A stretch of DNA of 34,877 nucleotides from Paenibacillus koleovorans NBRC 103111 (GTDB lineage: Bacteria > Bacillota > Bacilli > Paenibacillales > NBRC-103111): contig NZ_BIMA01000074.1 of assembly GCF_004000845.1 (NCBI RefSeq), forward strand, positions 1 through 34,877, in the 5' to 3' direction. The first letter of the stretch is position 1, and each line of letters begins with the position of its first letter. This document shows, in pieces, positions 8,453 through 17,806 of this stretch. The notes under the pieces are model-generated. The model saw only the letters and a list, made by a program, of their open reading frames with translations. It was not told the DNA's origin and did no database searches. Made by a program: the position numbers and the translations under genes.

Positions 8453-8482
8453 TTGTGGGACGGCCGAATTTTTTGGTATACT
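8453..8482 (+). promoter_or_regulatory. Candidate sigma-A promoter of the nusB-folD-xse-ispA operon
   Basis: TTGTGG (8453-8458), an 18-base spacer and TATACT (8477-8482), lying after the terminator and 38 bases before the nusB start. There is no other obvious promoter or terminator until after ispA, so the five following genes may form one transcript. Confidence 0.6.
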
Positions 8483-8520
8483 AAGGAATAGGGATTGAAT
8501 TCGTGTGTTGGAGGTTCAAG

Positions 8521-8970
8521 ATGAAGCGCAGGTTGGCGAGAGAAATGGCGGTACAGAGCTTGTTTCAGATGGAGATGAACGAGGTGTCCGCTCAGGACGC
8601 GATCGAGACGGTCGTGGACGAAGCGAGGCAGGAGAATGAGTCGGATTTGTCGCTGTCGGAGGGCGAGACGATCTCCACGGATTATATTTTTGAGCTGGTG
8701 AACGGGACGGTGTCGCGGATGAGCGAGATCGATCAGATTTTGACCGTTTATCTGAAAGGCTGGAAGATGGACCGGCTGTCCCGCGTGGACCGGCAAATTT
8801 TGCGTCTGGCTACATACGAGATGCTTCACGGCCGGGAAGTGCCGCCGAAGGTCGTCATCAATGAAGCGATCGAATTGTCCAAGCATTACGGAACCGAGGA
8901 GTCGGGCAAATTCGTCAACGGCGTACTCGGGAAAATGATCAAGGAGCTGCCTCAGCTGCAGAACCGATAA
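8521..8970 (+). CDS. nusB: Transcription antitermination factor NusB
   Basis: The 149-aa protein is all-helical, beginning MKRRLAREMAVQSLFQMEMN, as is typical of NusB; with NusE it binds boxA RNA during rRNA antitermination. The C-terminal half has the family pattern 'RVDRQILRLATYEML...VINEAIELSKHYG...FVNGVLG'. GGAGG at 8511-8515 selects ATG 8521 over the upstream in-frame GTG 8503. It is slightly longer than the 131-aa Bacillus protein. It heads the operon with folD. Confidence 0.95.
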   Translation: MKRRLAREMAVQSLFQMEMNEVSAQDAIETVVDEARQENESDLSLSEGETISTDYIFELVNGTVSRMSEIDQILTVYLKGWKMDRLSRVDRQILRLATYEMLHGREVPPKVVINEAIELSKHYGTEESGKFVNGVLGKMIKELPQLQNR

Positions 8971-8999
8971 GTTTAGTTTGATTTCTAGGGGGAACAGGC

Positions 9000-9863
9000 G
9001 TGCCTGCACATATTATCAACGGAAAAGAAATCGTCGCGGACATTCGCGAGCAATTGAAGGTGGAAATCGATCGACTGGCGGATAAGGGTATTCGGCCCGG
9101 ACTGGCTGTCGTGCTGGTGGGAGATGACGCGGCTTCGGCCGTCTATGTTCGCAGCAAGGCGAAAGCCTGCGAGCAAGTAGGCATTCATTCCGAAGTATAC
9201 CGGCTGCCGGCTGAGACGTCGCAGGAGGAGCTGCTTGGTTTGATCGCCAAGCTGAACGCCGACTCGAACATCAACGGCATTCTCGTGCAATTGCCGCTGC
9301 CGAAGCATATCAACGAAGACGCGGTTATCGACGCGATCTCGATCGACAAGGATGTGGACGGCTTCCATCCGATCAGCGTCGGCAATCTTGTTATCGGCAA
9401 GCCGAGCTTCTTGCCTTGCACACCGGCGGGCGTCATCGAGATCATCCGCCGGACCGGCGTCTCGATGGTCGGCAAACGCGCCGTCGTCATTGGCCGCAGC
9501 AATATTGTCGGCAAGCCGATGTCTTTGCTGCTGCTTCGCGAGCATGCAACGGTTACGGTGTGCCATTCGCGGACGCCGGATATGGCGGCGCTGTGCCGCG
9601 AGGCGGACATTCTCGTTGTGGCGATCGGCAAGGCGAAGTTCGTGAATCGCAGCTTCGTGAAGCCGGGCGCGGTTGTGATCGACGTGGGCATCAACCGTCT
9701 CGAGGACGGCAAGCTGGCGGGAGACGTGGACTTCGACGATGTTGTGGATGTGGCCGGCCATATTACGCCGGTGCCAGGGGTCGTCGGCCCGATGACGATT
9801 ACGATGCTGCTCAGAAATACGGTGGAAGCGGCTAAACAGGCGCACGGTGTTCGCGAGGCTTAG
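9000..9863 (+). CDS. folD: Bifunctional methylenetetrahydrofolate dehydrogenase/cyclohydrolase
   Basis: The 287-aa protein interconverts 5,10-methylene-, methenyl- and 10-formyl-tetrahydrofolate with NADP. It has the catalytic [14 protein letters not shown] segment (Tyr and Lys of the family active site, about residues 50-63), the NADP-binding [13 protein letters not shown] loop (about 162-174) and the C-terminal substrate motif. Here the last reads PGVVGPMT, where the family signature is PGGVGPMT. The start is GTG 9000 after AGGGGGAA. It lies 29 bases downstream of nusB. Confidence 0.95.
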   Translation: MPAHIINGKEIVADIREQLKVEIDRLADKGIRPGLAVVLVGDDAASAVYVRSKAKACEQVGIHSEVYRLPAETSQEELLGLIAKLNADSNINGILVQLPLPKHINEDAVIDAISIDKDVDGFHPISVGNLVIGKPSFLPCTPAGVIEIIRRTGVSMVGKRAVVIGRSNIVGKPMSLLLLREHATVTVCHSRTPDMAALCREADILVVAIGKAKFVNRSFVKPGAVVIDVGINRLEDGKLAGDVDFDDVVDVAGHITPVPGVVGPMTITMLLRNTVEAAKQAHGVREA

Positions 9864-9905
9864 AACAGGCTTGAAGAAGATCCTGAATGGGGAGGGGAGC
9901 TTCTC

Positions 9906-11261
9906 GTGGCCGCTCAGAACATATTATCAATCAAAGATTTGAACCGATACATCAAGATGAAGCTGGAAGGCGACCAAGTGCTGCAGGACGTCTGGGTGCG
10001 CGGGGAAATTTCGAATTTCACCCACCATTCGAGCGGCCATATGTACTTTACGCTGAAGGATGCGGACAGCCGGATCAAGAGCATCATGTTCGCGTCCCAG
10101 AACCAGCGGCTCGGCTTTATTCCCCGCGAAGGGACTCGCGTCATCGCGCGGGGGAACATCTCGATCTTCGAGCGGGACGGGGCTTACCAGCTCTATGTGA
10201 TGCAGATGCAGCCGGATGGCGTGGGCAATCTGTACTTGGCGTTCGAGCAGCTTAAGAAGAAGCTAGGGGCGGAAGGGCTGTTCGCCGCGGAGCGGAAGCG
10301 GCCGATCCCGAAGTTCCCGCGTGCGGTCGGCGTCATTACGTCGCCGACAGGCGCTGCAGTGCGCGACATCATCATTACGCTGCAGCGGCGGCATCCTTCG
10401 GTGCCGGTGCTGCTGTATCCTGCTGTCGTACAGGGGGCGCAGGCGGCGCCGTCGATTGTGAAGGCGATTCAGGCGATGAACCGGTTGGGCGAAGTCGACG
10501 TGCTGATCGTCGGCCGCGGCGGCGGCTCGCTCGAGGAGCTGTGGGCGTTCAACGAGGAAGCGGTCGCCCGCGCGATCCGCGCATCCGCGATCCCGGTCAT
10601 CTCGGCCGTCGGCCATGAGACCGACTTCACGATCGCGGACTTCGCGGCGGACCTGCGCGCCGCCACCCCGACCGCTGCCGCGGAGCTGGCGGTGCCGCAT
10701 CAGCTGGAGCTGAAGCAGCACCTCCACCATCTGCAGCAGCGGCTGCATCAAGCGCTTCACGCTCGCCTGCGGACGAAGCGCGACCTGCTGGCCCGGCTAC
10801 GGCGCTCGCCGGCGCTCACGAACCCGCGCCGGCAGCTGCTGCAGCCGGCGGAGCGGCTCGACCGGCTGCGCGAGCAGCTGGCGTACCGCATCGCCGGCCG
10901 GCTGTCCCGCGCGCGCGAGCGGCGCATCCGGCTCGAGCGCGCCTTGTCGGCGTTCAATCCCGCCGAGCAGGTCGTCTTCGCCAAGCGGCGCGTGGCGACT
11001 TCGCGGCATCAGCTGCTGCAGTCGATGCAGAGCGCTTTCAAGGACAAGAAGCGCCAGTGGGCTTCGCAGCTGCGCCATCTGGACGCGCTCAGCCCGCTCA
11101 AGGTGATGCAGCGCGGCTACAGCCTCGTCTACGACGAGAAGGAGAAGCGGATCATTAAGTCGCTCGATCAGGTGCAGATGGGGGACATGGTCAAAATCAG
11201 GCTCACCGACGGCAAGCTTAACTGTCACGTGTGGGGAATGGAGGAAAATCCGGATGAGTAA
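9906..11261 (+). CDS. xseA: Exodeoxyribonuclease VII large subunit
   Basis: The 451-aa protein has an N-terminal OB-fold (about residues 8-100, with VWVRGEISNF and GHMYFTLKD), a catalytic core (about 125-330, with 'GVITSPTGAAVRDII', 'VGRGGGSLEELWAFN' and 'SAVGHETDFTIAD') and a long Arg-rich coiled coil. With XseB it degrades single-stranded DNA. The start is GTG 9906 after GGAGGGGAG. It overlaps xseB by eight bases, so translation is coupled. Confidence 0.96.
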   Translation: MAAQNILSIKDLNRYIKMKLEGDQVLQDVWVRGEISNFTHHSSGHMYFTLKDADSRIKSIMFASQNQRLGFIPREGTRVIARGNISIFERDGAYQLYVMQMQPDGVGNLYLAFEQLKKKLGAEGLFAAERKRPIPKFPRAVGVITSPTGAAVRDIIITLQRRHPSVPVLLYPAVVQGAQAAPSIVKAIQAMNRLGEVDVLIVGRGGGSLEELWAFNEEAVARAIRASAIPVISAVGHETDFTIADFAADLRAATPTAAAELAVPHQLELKQHLHHLQQRLHQALHARLRTKRDLLARLRRSPALTNPRRQLLQPAERLDRLREQLAYRIAGRLSRARERRIRLERALSAFNPAEQVVFAKRRVATSRHQLLQSMQSAFKDKKRQWASQLRHLDALSPLKVMQRGYSLVYDEKEKRIIKSLDQVQMGDMVKIRLTDGKLNCHVWGMEENPDE

Positions 11262-11520
11262 GGGGAAAGAGGATACGGAGCTCAGCTTCGAGCAGGCGAT
11301 GGAGAAGCTGGAGGGCATCGTCACCCGGCTGGAGAACGGAGACGTGCCGCTGGAGCAGGCGATCGAGCTGTTCCAGGAAGGTATGAAGCTCTCTCATCTG
11401 TGCGGACAGAAGCTGGAGGTCGTAGAGCGCAAAATCGAAGTACTCCTGGAGGAGAACGGCGGGATGACGCGCAAGCCGTTCCAAGGCGTGCAGGACGATA
11501 AAGGGGAATCGAACGGATGA
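11254..11520 (+). CDS. xseB: Exodeoxyribonuclease VII small subunit
   Basis: This 88-aa protein has the family core 'LSFEQAMEKLEGIVTRLENG' and 'PLEQAIELFQEGMKL', forming the helical hairpin that binds the XseA coiled coil. It overlaps xseA upstream (11254-11261) and ispA downstream (11517-11520, ATGA overlap). Length is typical (about 80 aa). Confidence 0.95.
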   Translation: MSKGKEDTELSFEQAMEKLEGIVTRLENGDVPLEQAIELFQEGMKLSHLCGQKLEVVERKIEVLLEENGGMTRKPFQGVQDDKGESNG

Positions 11521-12437
11521 ACGAACTAGGGATGCCTGGACTGCAGGAGTACATCAGGGAACGGGCATCGCAAGTGGAAGCCGAGCTGCGCCGCGTAATG
11601 CCGGACGAATGGTCCGTGCCGGCGACGCTGAGCGAAGCGATGAACTACTCGCTGCTGGCCGGAGGCAAGCGGCTGCGGCCGATCTTCGTGCTGGCCGCCG
11701 CGGAAGCGGTCGAAGGCGCGATCGACCTCGTGCCGGCTGCTTTGCCGGTCGCCTGCGCGATCGAGATGATTCATACATATTCTCTCATTCACGACGATCT
11801 GCCTGCGATGGATGACGACGACTACCGTCGCGGCCGACTGACGAATCACAAGGTGTACGGCGAGGCGATGGCGATTCTCGCCGGCGACGGGCTGCTCACG
11901 CACGCGTTCTACAGCGTCGTGCAGGCGGCGCGCCGGCATGGCGTCCCGGCCGATCGCGCGCTGGCGATCGTCGAGGAGCTGTCCGCGTTCGCCGGTCCGA
12001 AGGGCATGGTAGGCGGACAAGCCGCCGATATGCTGGGCGAGCAGGGGTTGACGAAGCTGGAGGAGCTGGAGTACATCCACCTCCGCAAAACTAGCGACCT
12101 GATCGTCTTCTCTCTGCGGGCCGGCGCGATCGTTGGAGGCGCTTCGCCCAAGCAGCTGGAGGAGCTGGAGACGTTCGGCCGCTGCATCGGGCTCGCGTTC
12201 CAGATCCAGGACGATGTGCTGGATCTGATCGGCGACGCGGCGAAGCTCGGCAAGCCGGTGAAGAGCGACGAGAAGCAGCTGAAGGTGACGTATCCGTACT
12301 TCATCGGGCTGGACGCGTCGAAGCGGCGGATCGCCGAGCTGACCGAGCAGGGGAAAGCCGCCCTGGAGGCGGCCGAGCTGGCGAATCCGCTCCGGCTGCA
12401 GCAGTTGGCCGACTTTCTGGTCGAGCGCGAGTTTTGA
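11517..12437 (+). CDS. ispA: Geranyltransferase/farnesyl diphosphate synthase
   Basis: The 306-aa trans-prenyltransferase condenses IPP with DMAPP/GPP to FPP. It shows GGKRLRP (substrate binding), the first aspartate-rich motif DDLPAMD (residues 93-99) and the second, QIQDDVLD (229-236). The ATG overlaps the xseB stop. In relatives dxs normally follows closely; here a terminator and a secreted-protein gene intervene. It supplies undecaprenyl and menaquinone precursors. Confidence 0.95.
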   Translation: MNELGMPGLQEYIRERASQVEAELRRVMPDEWSVPATLSEAMNYSLLAGGKRLRPIFVLAAAEAVEGAIDLVPAALPVACAIEMIHTYSLIHDDLPAMDDDDYRRGRLTNHKVYGEAMAILAGDGLLTHAFYSVVQAARRHGVPADRALAIVEELSAFAGPKGMVGGQAADMLGEQGLTKLEELEYIHLRKTSDLIVFSLRAGAIVGGASPKQLEELETFGRCIGLAFQIQDDVLDLIGDAAKLGKPVKSDEKQLKVTYPYFIGLDASKRRIAELTEQGKAALEAAELANPLRLQQLADFLVEREF

Positions 12438-12523
12438 GGTCGCGCCGCGGCGACTTCTGCGCGATTTGTTGGCTTGGCGAAATAACGATCCGGCATCACC
12501 TTAGTTGTTGAACGAATTTGTAA

Positions 12524-12552
12524 ACCGTCCCTTACGGACGGTCTTTCTTTGT
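12524..12552 (+). terminator. Intrinsic terminator after ispA
   Basis: A perfect ACCGTCC / GGACGGT stem (12524-12530 and 12536-12542) with a 5-base loop is followed by CTTTCTTTGTTT. It closes the nusB-ispA operon. Confidence 0.85.
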
Positions 12553-12611
12553 TTAGGAAACTATAACGAAGTTTAGGACAAAATAGGGATTTTTTCGGTA
12601 AAAAAGTATCC

Positions 12612-12640
12612 TGTATCATACCTGAATCTATGCTACAATG
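12612..12640 (+). promoter_or_regulatory. Candidate promoter of the secreted CBM protein
   Basis: An extended -10 element, TGCTACAAT (TACAAT at 12634-12639), lies about 55 bases upstream of the start; the -35 is weak (CTGTAT at 17-base spacing). The surrounding 12550-12640 stretch is AT-rich compared with the flanking genes, as expected for a promoter region. Confidence 0.45.
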
Positions 12641-12694
12641 GCATTGGAGAGCCCGATCGAGCTCTACCCAATCCAATTGCATAGGAGGAATGTT

Positions 12695-14767
12695 ATGTTT
12701 CGTTCCAAGCCCCGCCGACTCGTCCTGATTTATGCGCTTCTCATCGCCCTACTGCTGCCTTCCGGCACCGCATTCGCGAGCGGCAACCCCTGGTACGACG
12801 ACTACATAGCTTACAACAACGTGCACGAAAACGATTTTCTCGGCACCGGCGACTCCGCCCTTCTGGCATGGGGAGAAAGCTACTTGCTCGGCAGCTACTT
12901 GGAAATGTACGACATCACGAAGAACACGACGTGGCTGGACAAATTCAAAACGCACACGGACGCCGCCGTCAGTGCCGCTACAGATGCGGACGGCGATGGT
13001 TACCTGGGCTGGCATACGGCCCGTTACTCGCCTCAGGCGATCGCGAACGGCAACTTCGAGACCGCCGGCGCGGACTCGCTGACACCGGCTTCCTGGACCC
13101 GCTTCCAATCCACTTCGACAACCGCTTACCGCTCCAGCGCTCCCGGCAACTTCGTTGGCTCCTCCTCGGCATGCAATGCTGACACCTATGGCTTCGTCCT
13201 GAAGACGAACGGCACCTCCTGGCAAAAGCTGTACCAAGGCTTCAGCTATGTCCCGAACACCATCTATACGCTTACGCTGAACGCCAAAACGAACGGATCC
13301 GCCGCGGAAGGCCGGGCTTATGTCCACGATCGGACGACCAATACGATTCTCGCCTCCATTACGATCAACGACACGAGCTGGGGCAGCTACAAGATCAGCT
13401 TCACGACACCGGCCTCCGGCCATACGCTGGAGCTGTGGCTCGGACACAATTCCTACACGGTCTCGAACGGCATCGCTTACTTTGACAATGTAGCCTTGGC
13501 CCCGAGCTATCCTTTCCTCGTCCATGACGCCATGATGGGCGTGCAGATGGCCCGATTCGTCCGCCTGGTGAACCAGAATCCGACCGGCCTGTCCGTCTAC
13601 GCGACGGCAGCTGGCAATTATCAGACATTCCTCGAGAACGAAGTCATTCCGAAATGGCAAACGTCGTCCAGCCAAGTTGGCAACACATGGGTGAACGTCG
13701 GCTCCACGGAAGGCTACTACAAAGAATCGACCAAGGTGAACGCCTTCGCCACGACAACCGTACTCGACCCGCTCCCGTACAATCAGTTCCTTGTATTCGC
13801 CCAGATGCTGCTCGCCCTCCACGACGTAACGGGCAACACGGCTTATTTGGACAAAGCGACGAGAATGAACAACTACTTCAAGAACCGCCTCTCGGCGAAC
13901 GGCACCGCCTACAATTGGAAGTACGCCGCCTATCAGTCGGCCGTGTCATCCGAGGATACATCGCATGGCAATATCGACATCGATTCGGCGCTCGATATGT
14001 TCAACGCGGGTCTCGTCTTCACCGGCACCGACATGGAGAAATTCACGGACACGCTGACGGTGAAAATGTGGAATCAATCGACGACCGCGCCTTCGCTTTC
14101 CAACTATGTGAACGGGACGCAGGGCTCGCTTTGCCGGAACGGCCTGTACAACGCGGATATCCCGAGCTGGGTAAAGCTGGCCCAATTCGACCACAACGCT
14201 TGGAAAATCGCCGCCTACCAATATGACGACGCCGGCTTCACGGTCGATCGCCATATCGAAGCGCTTGTGCTGGCCGAGATCATGAAGTGGGATCCGGTCA
14301 AGCTGGTCAACCAAGGCTTCGAGCTCAAGGCCAGCGACGATAGCACCCGGCCTTCCCGCTGGACTCGCGTAGGCTCGACCGCTTCGACGGCTTATATGGA
14401 CTCCGCCAATAAGAAATCGGGCAAATACGGGCTGACGCTCAAATCGAACGGCACTTCGGCCCAAACCGTCTACCAGCGCTGGGACGAGGAAGTCGCTTCC
14501 GCCACATACGTCGTCACCTTCGACGGGAAAGCGGACAGCTCCGGCGCAGGCGGCAAGGTGTGGATGTACAACGAGACGACGGGCGCGACGCTCGGCAGCG
14601 TGACGTTCAGCGGCACGAGCTGGCAGACGTATACGTTCTCATTCACTGCGCCGGCAGGCACGTCCGATGTGCTCAAGCTGTATCTCGGCCACAACAATAC
14701 CAGCATCAGCAACGGCTTGACTACGTTCGACAATGTCGTCATCAAACGGTCGGGCGACAGCTGGTAA
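12695..14767 (+). CDS. Secreted protein with two carbohydrate-binding-like modules and a toroid-like catalytic region
   Basis: The 690-aa protein has a signal peptide (residues 1-28, ...GTAFA). Residues about 29-110 and 275-530 look like one helical (alpha/alpha)-toroid domain, with 'GDSALLAWGESYLLGSYLEMYDIT' and 'YNQFLVFAQMLLALHDVTGNTAYLDKA' hairpins, as in polysaccharide lyases and related enzymes. A CBM-like beta-sandwich (about 118-270) is inserted into it, and a second similar module (about 537-686) ends the protein. The modules share 'NGNFE / NQGFE', 'KTNGTSWQKLYQ / KSNGTSAQTVYQ', 'LGHN' and 'FDNV'. ATG 12695 follows AGGAGGAATGTT. The probable role is binding and cleaving an extracellular polysaccharide; substrate and catalytic residues cannot be read from the sequence. 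Confidence 0.75.
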   Translation: MFRSKPRRLVLIYALLIALLLPSGTAFASGNPWYDDYIAYNNVHENDFLGTGDSALLAWGESYLLGSYLEMYDITKNTTWLDKFKTHTDAAVSAATDADGDGYLGWHTARYSPQAIANGNFETAGADSLTPASWTRFQSTSTTAYRSSAPGNFVGSSSACNADTYGFVLKTNGTSWQKLYQGFSYVPNTIYTLTLNAKTNGSAAEGRAYVHDRTTNTILASITINDTSWGSYKISFTTPASGHTLELWLGHNSYTVSNGIAYFDNVALAPSYPFLVHDAMMGVQMARFVRLVNQNPTGLSVYATAAGNYQTFLENEVIPKWQTSSSQVGNTWVNVGSTEGYYKESTKVNAFATTTVLDPLPYNQFLVFAQMLLALHDVTGNTAYLDKATRMNNYFKNRLSANGTAYNWKYAAYQSAVSSEDTSHGNIDIDSALDMFNAGLVFTGTDMEKFTDTLTVKMWNQSTTAPSLSNYVNGTQGSLCRNGLYNADIPSWVKLAQFDHNAWKIAAYQYDDAGFTVDRHIEALVLAEIMKWDPVKLVNQGFELKASDDSTRPSRWTRVGSTASTAYMDSANKKSGKYGLTLKSNGTSAQTVYQRWDEEVASATYVVTFDGKADSSGAGGKVWMYNETTGATLGSVTFSGTSWQTYTFSFTAPAGTSDVLKLYLGHNNTSISNGLTTFDNVVIKRSGDSW

Positions 14768-14826
14768 TCCGTTCATTTGCCATCCGATAGCGACGTGAAA
14801 AAGGCGCAAGCCCTTGCCTGGCCTAG

Positions 14827-14858
14827 GATGCTCAATCCATTGAGCATCTTTTTTCTTT
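14827..14858 (+). terminator. Strong terminator after the secreted protein gene
   Basis: A perfect 9-bp stem, GATGCTCAA (14827-14835) with TTGAGCATC (14840-14848) and a 4-base loop, is followed by TTTTTTCTTTT. Its right arm overlaps the presumed -35 of the dxs promoter. Confidence 0.93.
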
Positions 14859-14869
14859 TGTGCTATAAT
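14840..14869 (+). promoter_or_regulatory. Candidate dxs promoter overlapping a terminator
   Basis: TTGAGC (14840-14845), an 18-base spacer and a perfect TATAAT (14864-14869). The -35 hexamer is inside the right arm of the preceding terminator and the T-tract lies in the spacer. The region 14870-14978 downstream is a leader of about 100 bases with no gene recognised. Confidence 0.6.
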
Positions 14870-14978
14870 GGGGGATGGAAGAGAGTGGCGCAGTATTCTA
14901 GTCAGTCTCCCATTTCTGAAGGCAAATTTTTAGATTCGATGTTCGAAGGCCAGTCGAATGGAAAGCGGGGCTCTAAAC

Positions 14979-16865
14979 GTGCTGCTAAATCAAATTAATT
15001 CCCCAACCGATCTTAAGAAGCTGTCTCCGGGTCAGCTGGAGTCGCTCGCGGCGGAAATTCGCCATTTTCTAGTTGAAAATTTGGCTAAAACCGGAGGCCA
15101 TCTGGCCCCGAACCTGGGGGTCGTCGAGCTTACGCTCGCGCTTCATTATTTGTACGACAGTCCCCGCGACAAATTCATCTTCGACGTAGGCCATCAAGCA
15201 TACGTACATAAAATATTGACCGGGCGCCGCGACCAGTTCGATACGCTTCGCAAGTATAAGGGCTTGTGCGGCTTCGTGAAGCGGGGCGAGAGCGAGCACG
15301 ACGTCTGGGAGGCCGGCCACAGCAGCACCTCGCTGTCGGCGGCGATGGGCATGGCGATGGCGCGCGATATGAAGGGCGCCCACAACAAGGTGATCGCAAT
15401 TATCGGCGATGGCGCGCTGACGGGCGGCATGGCGCTCGAGGCGATGAACCATATCGGCCACGAGAAGAAGAACATGATGGTCGTGCTGAACGATAACGAG
15501 ATGTCGATCGCGCCGAACGTAGGAGCCATGCACAATTATTTGAGCCGCATTCGTTCCGACGGGCGATACCTGAAAGCGAAGGAAGAAGTCGAGCATCTGC
15601 TGAAAAAAATACCGGCGATCGGCGGCACGCTGGCCAAGACGGCCGAGCGGGTCAAGGACAGCCTCAAATATCTTGTTGTTTCGGGCGTGCTGTTCGAGGA
15701 GCTTGGCTTCACATACCTCGGGCCGATCGATGGACATAACTTGCCGAAGCTGTTCGATGCGTTCCGCCAGGCGGACAAAGTGGCCGGTCCTGTGCTCGTG
15801 CATGTCCTGACGGTGAAGGGCAAGGGATATTCGCCGGCTGAAGCGGACAAACAATCGTGGCACGGCGGCGGTCCGTACAAGATGGAATCCGGCCAGTTCG
15901 TCAAGGCGGTAGGGCCGAAGATGTATACCGAAGTGTTCGGTTCCGCGTTGATCGAGCTGGCGGAGCAGGATGAGCGCGTCATTGCGGTGACGCCGGCCAT
16001 GCCGTCGGGCTCGGGTTTGCTGAACTTCGCGGAGCGGTTCCCGTCGCGCATGATCGACGTCGGCATCGCCGAGCAGCATGCGGCGACGCTGTGCGCCTCG
16101 CTCGCGATGGAGGGGATGAAGCCGGTGTTCGCCGTCTACTCCACATTCCTGCAACGGGCTTACGATCAAGTTGTGCACGATATTTGCCGCCACAACGCGA
16201 ACGTCATCTTCGCCATCGACCGTGCCGGCTTCGTAGGGGCCGACGGTGAGACGCATCAGGGCGTCTACGACATTGCGTTCTTGCGCAGCATTCCGAACAT
16301 GACGATCATGATGCCGAAGGACGAGAACGAGCTGCGCCATATGATGAAGACGGCTTTGGATTACAACGACGGCCCGATCGCCGTGCGTTATCCGCGCTTG
16401 AACGGGCTGGGCGTCGAGGCCGACCCGGTTATGAAGCCGATTCCGATCGGCAGCTGGGAAGTGGTTCGGGACGGCGAGGGCTTCGCCGTCCTGGCCATGG
16501 GACCGCTGCTCCAGCTTGCCGAGGAAGCGGCCGAGCAGCTCAAGAGCGAGGGCATTCAGCTCCGCGTCATCAACGCCCGGTTTATCAAACCGCTGGACGA
16601 GGATATGCTGCTCAAGCTGTACAAGGACGGCTGCAGCGTGCTTACGCTCGAGGAAGGCTCTGAGATGGGCGGCTTCGGCAGCTCCGTGCTGGAGTTTTAT
16701 GCGGCACGCAACATCTACGGCATGAAGGTGAAAGTGATCGGCGTACCGGACTATTTCGTCGAGCATGGCAGCGTCAAGGAGCAGCGTCAGGAGACGGGGC
16801 TGACCGTCGAGCGCATCCTTACGGAAGTGAAGGCGCTTATGACGAAGAAGCGGGCGCGCGCTTAA
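14979..16865 (+). CDS. dxs: 1-deoxy-D-xylulose-5-phosphate synthase
   Basis: The 628-aa thiamine diphosphate enzyme condenses pyruvate and glyceraldehyde 3-phosphate, the first step of the MEP isoprenoid pathway. Visible features are the N-terminal [18 protein letters not shown] stretch, the ThDP/Mg motif GDGALTGG (about 143-150), and transketolase-like middle and C-terminal domains ('[14 protein letters not shown]', '[15 protein letters not shown]'). GTG 14979 (LLNQINSP...) fits the family start better than ATG 14958, which would add seven residues; neither has a strong ribosome-binding site. tlyA follows 40 bases later. Confidence 0.93.
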   Translation: MLLNQINSPTDLKKLSPGQLESLAAEIRHFLVENLAKTGGHLAPNLGVVELTLALHYLYDSPRDKFIFDVGHQAYVHKILTGRRDQFDTLRKYKGLCGFVKRGESEHDVWEAGHSSTSLSAAMGMAMARDMKGAHNKVIAIIGDGALTGGMALEAMNHIGHEKKNMMVVLNDNEMSIAPNVGAMHNYLSRIRSDGRYLKAKEEVEHLLKKIPAIGGTLAKTAERVKDSLKYLVVSGVLFEELGFTYLGPIDGHNLPKLFDAFRQADKVAGPVLVHVLTVKGKGYSPAEADKQSWHGGGPYKMESGQFVKAVGPKMYTEVFGSALIELAEQDERVIAVTPAMPSGSGLLNFAERFPSRMIDVGIAEQHAATLCASLAMEGMKPVFAVYSTFLQRAYDQVVHDICRHNANVIFAIDRAGFVGADGETHQGVYDIAFLRSIPNMTIMMPKDENELRHMMKTALDYNDGPIAVRYPRLNGLGVEADPVMKPIPIGSWEVVRDGEGFAVLAMGPLLQLAEEAAEQLKSEGIQLRVINARFIKPLDEDMLLKLYKDGCSVLTLEEGSEMGGFGSSVLEFYAARNIYGMKVKVIGVPDYFVEHGSVKEQRQETGLTVERILTEVKALMTKKRARA

Positions 16866-16905
16866 GGCATTTATCGTTTAAGGGCAGGAAGGGAATAGCG
16901 GAGTT

Positions 16906-17739
16906 ATGGCAGCAGGCAGCAAGGAACGATTGGATGTGCTCCTGGTTGAACAGGGGTATTACGATAGCAGGGAAAAAGCGAAGTCGGCCATTATGGCCGG
17001 CCTTGTTTTTGTTCAAGAGGAACGGGTGGACAAGGCAGGGACGAAGGTCGACCGGGCGTCCAAGATTACGGTGAAGGGCGCGCTGCATCCTTACGTGAGC
17101 CGGGGCGGCCTGAAGCTGGAGAAGGCGCTGAAGGCGTTCGGCATCTCGCTCGAAGGAGCCGTCATGCTGGACATCGGCGCTTCGACGGGCGGCTTCACCG
17201 ATTGCGCGCTGCAGCACGGCGCCTCTTATGTGTATGCGCTGGACGTCGGCTACAACCAGCTGGACTGGAAGCTGCGCAGCGACCCGCGCGTGCAGGTGAT
17301 GGAGCGGACGAACTTTCGCTTCGTCCAGCCGGCCGATTTGGCGGGTCCGCAGCCGACGTTCGCGAGCATCGACGTCTCGTTCATCTCGCTCGGCATCATC
17401 CTGCCGCCGCTTCACGCGATCTTGCCTCCGCACGGCGAGACGGTTGCGCTGATCAAGCCGCAGTTCGAGGCCGGCCGCGAGAAGGTAGGCAAGTCCGGCG
17501 TCGTTCGCGAGCCGGAGACGCATCGCGAGGTGCTGCAGACGGTGCTCGGCTTCGCCCGGGAGATCGGCTTCGGCATTCGCGGGCTGACGTTCTCCCCGAT
17601 TACCGGCGGCGAAGGGAATATCGAATTTCTGGCGCATTTCACGGGCGATGGAGCGGCGCCCGGTTGTATGTCCGAGCAAGAGGTCGAGGCGGCCGTTCAT
17701 CAAGTGGTGGAGCAAGCCGCCGACTCGTTTCGCAAATAG
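16906..17739 (+). CDS. tlyA: TlyA family rRNA 2'-O-methyltransferase / hemolysin A-like
   Basis: This 277-aa protein begins with an S4 RNA-binding domain (about residues 8-68, 'ERLDVLLVEQGYYDSREKAKSAIMAG') and continues with an RrmJ-like methyltransferase with the SAM motif DIGASTGGFTDCAL (89-102). TlyA enzymes 2'-O-methylate ribosomal RNA. The gene order dxs-tlyA-argR-recN is standard in Bacillales. ATG 16906 has a weak site (GGAAGGGAATAGCGG) upstream. Confidence 0.9.
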   Translation: MAAGSKERLDVLLVEQGYYDSREKAKSAIMAGLVFVQEERVDKAGTKVDRASKITVKGALHPYVSRGGLKLEKALKAFGISLEGAVMLDIGASTGGFTDCALQHGASYVYALDVGYNQLDWKLRSDPRVQVMERTNFRFVQPADLAGPQPTFASIDVSFISLGIILPPLHAILPPHGETVALIKPQFEAGREKVGKSGVVREPETHREVLQTVLGFAREIGFGIRGLTFSPITGGEGNIEFLAHFTGDGAAPGCMSEQEVEAAVHQVVEQAADSFRK

Positions 17740-17761
17740 AGTTGTTATCGTTGCAGCGTCG

Positions 17762-17790
17762 TCCGGTTCCTGGGGAGCCGGATTTTTTGT
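17762..17790 (+). terminator. Intrinsic terminator after tlyA
   Basis: A GC stem (TCCGG...TCC with GGAG.CCGGA, 17762-17782) is followed by TTTTTTGTT (17783-17791). It separates dxs-tlyA from the small gene and argR. Confidence 0.75.
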
Positions 17791-17806
17791 TAACCCACCC
17801 AGGAAC

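Noticed and set aside
15069-16766. A 565-codon open frame on the minus strand of dxs
   Set aside because: Same reason: antisense shadow of dxs, Arg/His/Leu-biased, without domain pattern.
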